Of a stretch of DNA of 64,000 bases, positions 58,438-64,000 are shown one piece after another. The DNA comes from Anomaloglossus baeobatrachus (Eukaryota; Chordata; Amphibia; Anura; Aromobatidae). The stretch's first letter is position 1. Every line of letters begins with the position of its first letter. The stretch covers positions 333,612,742 to 333,676,741 of the forward strand of contig NC_134357.1 in NCBI RefSeq assembly GCF_048569485.1. Direction: 5' to 3'. Below the pieces are notes generated by a model, which did not search any database, was not told the DNA's origin, and was given only the letters and a program-made list of their open reading frames with translations. Position numbers and translations under genes: made by a program.

Positions 58438-58578
58438 ATGGATACCATGTTTGGTATAGGTGGTCTCCTTGACTGGAGACTGCCCTTCTCGTGGTTGTTC
58501 CTTCCCGGTGAAAGACCTGGCTAGTTTCCTGGCAGCGTTGAGAAACATGTGATGGTGTCTCCGCGGCTTTCTTATTTG

Positions 58579-58592
58579 AGTACCCCATATGT
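58579..58592. repeat. Right target-site duplication of the hammerhead array
   Basis: AGTACCCCATATGT; see 56847-56860. Confidence 0.75.
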
Positions 58593-59229
58593 GGTCAAAA
58601 ACAACTTTTGAGATACAGTGCAAAGTGAAGAAGGGAAAGAGCGCCATATTTGAGTTCCGATTTAGGTGGAATGGTATTCGGGAGCCATGTCACATTGTCA
58701 GAGCCCCTGAGGTGCTGCAAAAGCAGAAACCCCCTACAAGTGACCCAATTTTACAAATTGCACCTCTTAATGAATGAATAGGGGTGCAGTGAGCGTATTG
58801 ACACTATAGGTGTGTCACAAAATGTTATACTGTCACGCTCCAGGGACCACGGCGCCTCTCGTCACAGCGCCGCTTATCTCGGCACCGCTCCTCACTCACC
58901 GACCCGGTTCCTGTGCACTCTGACCGCGGCTGCTGCTCCCACTCCCCCTCCTCAGCCTCCTCTGTGCTCCCTGCTCCTCGTCCCCACCGTCTCGCTGCAG
59001 CCCGGGACTCTGCCTCCAGATCTCCTGCGTCTCCTCCTCCTGCACTGATCTATGGCTCCCGGGCCTCGCACATGCGCACTAGGGCGCGGGTGCGCTCACT
59101 CATCTTCTCTTAAAGGGTCAGCGTCTCTGAAACAGGATATGGCTGATAACAGGTACAGGGTATATAAGACTTCTTTTTCCATGTGGGCGGTGCCTGTTCA
59201 ACATGTACTAGTAGCCTTGTCTCTTATGC

Positions 59230-60149
59230 TACCGTGTTTTCCCGAAAATTGGACCTCCCCCCGAAAATAAGACCTCCCAGGAGTTTTCAGGGAAGCTTTA
59301 ATATAAGACATCCCCTGAAAATAAGACCTAGCCGCGGTCAATAATGAAGTGCCATGCAGCGGTGAAAGAGTTAAAGACACTGCAGGACACTTCATTATAG
59401 GCAGCGGACACCCCCAGAAGAGAGAAGACAGAAGAAAGAAGACCCCCGATCATACTCACCAGACGCCGACCGGGAGCAGGGGAGCGCATCAAGGTCCTGC
59501 AGCGGAACACACACACACATACACATCAGATCACACACACATGCACACACACGCATGCACACACACGCACGCACACACACGCACACACTACAGATCGCAT
59601 CCACACACTCACAACATCCGGCGATATCGCTTGCTTCTCGGCGGCGATACAGTGACCTTCCAGGACCTGCCGAGGATCACATGGCCGGAATCATGTGGTA
59701 TGTCCGGATATTGTGAGTGTGTGCACGCGTATGTGCGATATTGTGTGTGTGTGTGTGTGCGTGTGTGAATGTATGCGATTGGATCTGTGAGTGTCGGCAG
59801 AAGGCAGAGGAGCACGGCGTGCAGCACAGCTGCTGGGACTGCCCACAGGAAGGCACAGGGAGAAGTGGGGTGTGTGTGAGTGTATGCGATCAGATGTGTG
59901 AGTGTATGCGATCTGATGTGTGATGATGTGTGACTGTGTGTGAATGTACGCAATCGGATCTGTGAGTGTCGGCAGGAGGCAGAGGAGCACGGTGTGCAGC
60001 ACAGCTGCTGGGACCGCCCACCGAAGGGCACAAGGAGAAGTGTGTGTGTGTGTGTGTGATATCTGATGTCAGCCAGACGCAGGGGAGCACAGCTGCAGGG
60101 AGATCACAGGGAGAAGTGGTGTGTGTGTTTGTGTGTGTGTGTGTGTGTA

Positions 60150-60181
<32 letters not shown>

Positions 60182-60515
60182 ATCTAATGTCAGCCATATG
60201 CAGGGGAGGCATGCAGCTACCTGCTGGGAGATCACAGGGAGAAGTGGTGTGTGTGTGTGTGTGTGTATGTGTGTGTATATGTGTGTGTGTGTGTGTACGT
60301 GTATGTGTATGTGTGTGTGTGTGTGTGTGAGATCTGATGTCGGCCAGATGCAGGGGAGGCATGCAGCGTACCTGCTGGGAGATCACAGGGAGAAGTGTTG
60401 TGTGTTTGTGTATATGTGTGTGTGTGTGATCTGATGTCGGCCAGATGCAGGGGAGACATGCAGTGTACCTGCTGGGAGATCACAGGGAGAAGTGTTGTGT
60501 GTTTGTGTATATGTG

Positions 60516-60547
<32 letters not shown>

Positions 60548-60632
60548 ATCTGATGTCGGCCAGATGCAGGGGAGGCATGCAGCGTACCTGCTGGGAGATC
60601 ACAGGGAGAAGTGTTGTGTGTTTGTGTATATG

Positions 60633-60664
<32 letters not shown>

Positions 60665-60920
60665 ATCTGATGTCGGCCAGATGCAGGGGAGGCATGCAGC
60701 GTACCTGCTGGGAGATCACAGGAGGATCTGGGAGCCATACAGACGCCCTGGGCTGGTAAGTATGATGATCCTGGGATGGGGGGGTCTGCTTTTTGTGGGG
60801 GGTAAACTTACCCCCAACCATGTCTCCTCGAGAATAAGACACCCCCTGAAAATAAGACCTAGCGCTTTTTTCAGGGCAAAAAATAATAAGACAGTGTCTT
60901 ATTTTCAGGGAAACAGGGTA
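59230..60920. mobile_element. TA-flanked mariner-like non-autonomous element, copy 2
   Basis: It begins TACCGTGTTTTCCCGAAAAT and ends AAGACAGTGTCTTATTTTCA, GGGAAACAGGGTA. TA lies at both ends. It shares both ends and the stretch before the right end (GGGAGCCATACAGACGCCCTG, GGGGTAAACTTACCCCC) with 39854-41806. The centre is a different minisatellite. Confidence 0.75.
60060..60740. repeat. Minisatellite of roughly 92-150-bp units with TG runs
   Basis: About six units of roughly 92-150 bases contain GATCTGATGTCGGCCAGATG, CAGGGGAGGCATGCAG, TACCTGCTGGGAGATCACAG and a TGTG run of variable length. The frames through it are H/T- or C/V-rich and not genes. Confidence 0.9.
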
Positions 60921-61930
60921 GGTGTTCAGGTCCCTCTGTGTCACGTACCCAGGTTAACCTTGTCTCTGCCCACAGATTCTGACTGCCAGCCTGTGTGTGT
61001 CCAGCCCACCGGTCTTCCAGGAGACTCCCCGGTGACAATCTGCTGTGGATCCCATCATTTTCCGTCAGCCTGTACCCGTCTCCAGTTCTGGACTCCACCC
61101 GGTATCATCAGTCTGCACCCTCGCTGATCCCGGACTCCGTCTGTTACCACCAGTCGGCACCGGTACCCGGTTCTGCTCATCCATCCTTATTTCCTTCAGC
61201 CTACATCTACCCTGGGACCAGCCTCCCTATCCTGCACGGACATCTTAAGGACGCTAACCCGTATTTCTGTTGTGTCCCGGCTTCTGTGCATCTAGGCTCT
61301 CTGGGATGGCCACCAGACAGCCCCTGTATAGGGGTTCGCTCCTGGTAGTCTCCCTGGGGGAGTCCGGTGCACGGTCCAGTGGATCCTCCTTTGCACCTAA
61401 CATTACATATACTATTGGGCGGTGAAGAAAAAATGACATTTTTACCACTAAAAGGTTGTTTTAACCCCAGATTTCCAATTTTCACAAGTGGAACATGTAA
61501 AAAAAGGGCCCTGAAATATGTTACACGATTTTTCCTTAACATGGTAATACCCCACATGTGACGGTACAGTGCTGTTTGGGAAGGAGCACCATTTGATTTT
61601 TGGAGCACAGGTTTTCCTAAAATTGTTTGCAGACTCCATTTGCAGAGCCTCTAAGAGCCAGAACAACAGAAATCCCCTCAAGTGATCACATTTTGGAAAT
61701 TACACCCCTCTGGGAATTTATGTATGGGTGTGTCGATGATTTAGTCTCTGGAAAACACCCCTGGAGTCAAGTGCAGTGAATGTTGCAGAATGAAACATTG
61801 TAAATAAGTCCTTGTGGTGCCCAGCTCATGCTTCTGGAAATCTGCACCCCGTAAATTTATAGGGCATGTCAGTGTTTTACTGAATGCACCCTGACTGCTG
61901 TGCCCTGGTAGTAAGGGGTTAAGTATCCTT

Positions 61931-62320
61931 TCCCATGATCCCACTCTTTCCCCTATAAATATTCCCCCTCTTCCTGGTTCCGGTCTCTCCTCACCTTGTG
62001 AGATCCGGACGCTGCTGTCCCACCCTCCCTCCCTAACTTTTGGTTAATCTTTTCAAGTCACAGCGGTTTTGAGCCAAACAGTTGTTCGGTTATGAAAGCT
62101 AAAGTGCGCCAGGAGTCCAGCCTGGCACAAAGTTTCGTTTGAAAGTATTGATTAATAATGGTTAATTGTGCTGTGACCGACCTCCATCCACAATAAAAGA
62201 TGAGAGTTGTTTAATTTTGAGAAAGCTCTCCTAATAAAGTTTGTATTTTGGTTAATTTGGTCTCGGAGTGGTTAATCGGACATGGGAGGGTCTTGTTTGC
62301 GGGGTGTGGGTCTCAGCAGT
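61931..62320. other. Sequence with no recognised feature
   Basis: It contains AATAAAAGATGAGAG and CTAATAAAGTTTG, which look like the 3' end of some retroelement or gene, but I see no supporting partner structure. Confidence 0.35.
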
Positions 62321-63712
62321 CAAAGGAGTATTCCCATCTCCAAGATCCTGTACAAATATGTAGTAGGTGTGTACCGCCCTGAGAGGGGCCCGGCCGCTCG
62401 AGCCGAGCCGCTCGAGGTCCAGGCTCAGGCTCTCGGTGGCACAAGCGCCTCCGAACCGGGGGCCACATCGCTCTGTTAAAGGGGGAGGCAATGGGGTGGT
62501 GGTGGTGTGGAACGAGGCGCGCAGCCGGGTGGGCCGCGTTGTCGTCCTATGGGTCGTGGTGACGGGATGCAGCACCGCTGCGGCTGGTATGAAGGTGGGC
62601 TCGTCCGGGATCGGCGTTGCGGCCGCAGCCTAGATGTTAGCCCCTCCGTGGGTAGAGGCGGTGTGTTCTGGGGTGCGGTGGGGGAGGACTGCTGGCGACG
62701 GGGTTGTTGTCGGGGTGCAGGGTGCCGTGCTGCGGTGCAGTGTCGTGCCCAGATGGCACTGGTGTACTCACGATTAATCCACACTCAGAGTCACTGGTAA
62801 ACCAAAGTTCGAATATGGTCGGGTCCCGCAGCCGGCTGCTTGTGTCCCCCTGTGAGGTTGATGGTGGCCCCTTTCCCTTGCACCTCTGTGGTTTTCGGCT
62901 CCCCTGCCTGGACAGTGGTAGCCTGCTCCCCGGCGTTGAGCTGCCGGAGAAGCCCTCGGTTGCCCGCAGGCGCTGGCCCGTCGGATGTTTGGCCCTTGGC
63001 GGTGGCACTCACCTGGTATCGGTGGGCTTTTGCCTTCTTTCGGGACTTTGGGTGTGGATGAACCCATGAGGTCCAGCCAGCAATCAGTCAATTTGCCTAA
63101 ACTCAGTGGCTTATAACCTAGGATGGGGTCTGAGTACCCGGTTTCTGGTGCTCCGGTATACGGTTGACTCCCCGGTTCAGGGCAGGCGGGCTCCAACCCT
63201 GGCCTGGCCCCTACGCTTCCGCTGGTTGCTGTACCGGTACTCCTGCAGACGGCCACCACCGTCTGCCTGCCTGATGTTTCAAGGGTCCCAGGCTCCTACC
63301 CGGGTCCCTGACAGCTCTGCCACTCCACTCCTCTCACTGTCACTCTACAACTCCAACTCCAAAACTCTTCTGTTTGTGTTTCCTGCCTCAGGACAGTAGT
63401 CTCATCGGTGGGCGTGCCTTTCCGCCTGACTCCACCCACCTGGTGTGCCCTACTGACCCTGAGGGAGGCATCAGGTCTCCCTTTCGGGTGACGGGTGTGT
63501 CCTCACAGGGGATGGGGGTGTGTGTGTAATGTGGTAGGTGTTGTTACCTGTGATCCCTGGGGTCCAGGGCGTCACAGGTGTAATAATAATAATAATAATA
63601 ACATTAGCAAATGCCTCCAATTAGAAATGTAGTACAGTTCTTCTGATTCACTATGTCACTTACCTAATGTTCAGGGCATTTAGGTATTCATGGTTACGAC
63701 CATGCAGGAGGC
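62321..63712. mobile_element. Broken piggyBac-type MITE interrupted by an insertion
   Basis: CAAAGGAGTATTCCCATCTC at the left and CCTCCAATTAGAAATGTAGT at 63613-63632 belong to the same kind of element as 42859-43204. A TAA microsatellite (63581-63601) is part of it. The right half of the palindrome is missing. Confidence 0.6.
62371..63575. mobile_element. GC-rich 1.2-kb insertion with GTGACGCCCTG-type ends
   Basis: The left end GTACCGCCCTG and right end CAGGGCGTCAC are near-perfect inverted copies, and AGGTGT occurs on both sides (62365-62370 and 63576-63581). The interior is GC-rich, with CGGCCGCTCGAG near the left and no coding frame I trust. Superfamily unknown. Confidence 0.5.
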
Positions 63713-64000
63713 TTTCAATAGCTGGGTAACCCGAGGGTCGTCATTACGATGACCCCAGCTCACCATGCCAGTGATCAACTCCCCGTGATCGCATTATGGG
63801 ACCCAATCGTTTGGGAGAGGAGAGCAATCCTCTCCAGGGTCACCTAAATGCTATGATTGCTGTTTATCGCAACTCTTTGGGGGGGGTTAAACTGCCTAGA
63901 ACGGTGTGGCCACCACTCCTGGAAGTGACAATAGCAACAACAATGAGCCCATGCTATCGTCATAACATACTGGGTACGTCATCCATCGTTAAGGCACAGA
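63713..64000. other. Sequence with no recognised feature
   Basis: Non-coding, with GATGACCCCAGCTCACCATG and no repeat ends visible before the window stops. Confidence 0.4.

Larger units (their letters stand above)
56861..58578 (+). mobile_element. Retrozyme-like tandem array of five 335-bp hammerhead units
   Basis: A 30-base AT-rich leader (56861-56890) is followed by five units of exactly 335 bp (starting 56891, 57226, 57561, 57896, 58231) and a 13-base partial sixth ending at 58578. Units differ by only a few bases each. Every unit carries a type I hammerhead at offset 164, and a 28-base motif (GTTGAGAAACACGTGATGG and following) twice. Short direct repeats flank the array and the old host module resumes directly on the far side, so the whole multimer was inserted as one piece. 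Self-cleavage would release 335-base linear RNAs able to close into circles. Metazoan retrozymes and newt satellite 2 share unit size and ribozyme type. No protein is encoded; mobilisation by a Penelope-type reverse transcriptase is inferred. Confidence 0.85.
58831..61407 (+). mobile_element. Solo LTR of a retrotransposon, with a nested DNA element
   Basis: The sequence starts TGTCACGCTCCAGG and ends CTAACATTACA, with a 5-bp duplication TATAC on each side (58826-58830 and 61408-61412). The host module reads straight across when it is removed. About 885 bases remain after the mariner-like insertion is subtracted. A TATATAAG box lies near 59160. No internal coding region is present, as expected after LTR-LTR recombination. 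Family is probably Ty3/gypsy by duplication length, but this is not certain. Confidence 0.75.
53070..61930. repeat. Old tandem modules of about 360-410 bp, interrupted by four insertions
   Basis: A module with ACCACAAAAATGTTGCTTTA, TTTCACAAGGGTAAC, TTTCTCCTGAGTA, CATATGTGGT, GCCATGTCACATT and ACAAGTGACCCCA recurs near 53812, 54220, 56746 and 61442, with a shorter variant near 53655. Subtracting the insertions gives spacings of about 408, 360 and 382 bases. The modules are well diverged, so this is old. It could be the body of an ancient transposon with internal repeats or a dead satellite. It hosts the elements at 54580, 56861 and 58831, and a mariner-like element inside the last. Confidence 0.65.

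Noticed and set aside
56796-58647. Repeated ~107-residue minus-strand frames
   Set aside because: They are the same frame read through each 335-bp hammerhead unit. Their repetition follows from the tandem array, and the top strand carries the RNA structure.
60069-60738. H/T-rich minus-strand frames and V/C-rich plus-strand frames
   Set aside because: They come from CA/TG runs in a minisatellite.
61931-62280. Possible 3' end of a retroelement or gene (two AATAAA-type signals)
   Set aside because: No upstream coding region, LTR partner or target duplication could be found in the window.
62252-63399. Overlapping GC-rich frames on both strands of about 60-160 codons
   Set aside because: High GC lowers stop frequency; the region is a transposon-like insertion and no frame shows a domain.

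Overview
This is vertebrate nuclear DNA, most likely from a frog with a large, repeat-rich genome. The evidence is one spliced TALE homeobox gene with vertebrate TGIF gene structure, a Gmr1-type Ty3/gypsy element, many short inverted-repeat DNA transposons of kinds I associate with amphibians, and tandem hammerhead-ribozyme repeats. The species cannot be told from the window. No tRNA, rRNA, CRISPR or bacterial-type gene was seen.

Layout. (1) 1-29220: one satellite array of a 16-bp purine-rich unit with two higher-order levels: units of about 2.45 kb, and a segment of about 10 kb present twice 14.15 kb apart. The array starts outside the window and decays into short CAGA and CA repeats at its right edge. 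(2) 29929-30388: a small retroelement with a 13-bp target duplication and two 130-bp inverted arms, each holding a hammerhead-like motif. (3) 30459-38525: a TGIF-like homeobox gene with a promoter, a non-coding first exon, two coding exons that split the homeodomain at the usual TGIF position, and a long 3' UTR made largely of transposons. (4) 38605-42321: a PIF/Harbinger-type non-autonomous element carrying a TATC array, into which a mariner-like element with its own minisatellite has inserted. (5) 43440-51947: a short Harbinger-type element split by a young, whole-looking Gmr1-type gypsy element whose pol runs integrase before reverse transcriptase. (6) 53070-61930: old tandem modules of 360-410 bp, broken up by a Harbinger-type element, a five-unit hammerhead array, and a solo LTR that itself contains a mariner-like element. 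(7) 62320-64000: a broken piggyBac-type MITE with a GC-rich 1.2-kb insertion, then unassigned sequence.

The only host gene I support is the TGIF-like one. Proteins of this family repress transcription in the TGF-beta/Smad and retinoid pathways. This copy lacks the CtBP-binding motif of TGIF1 and carries a run of eleven S/T-P hexapeptides.

The best candidate for an unusual system is the hammerhead array at 56861-58578. It has five 335-bp units, each with a type I hammerhead core, a GUC cleavage site and a 5-bp stem I, flanked by 13-of-14-bp target duplications. This is the layout of metazoan retrozymes, which are thought to move as self-cleaved RNA circles using Penelope-type reverse transcriptase. 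The element at 29942-30375 may be a relative. All calls come from reading the sequence by eye; no alignment or search was run.
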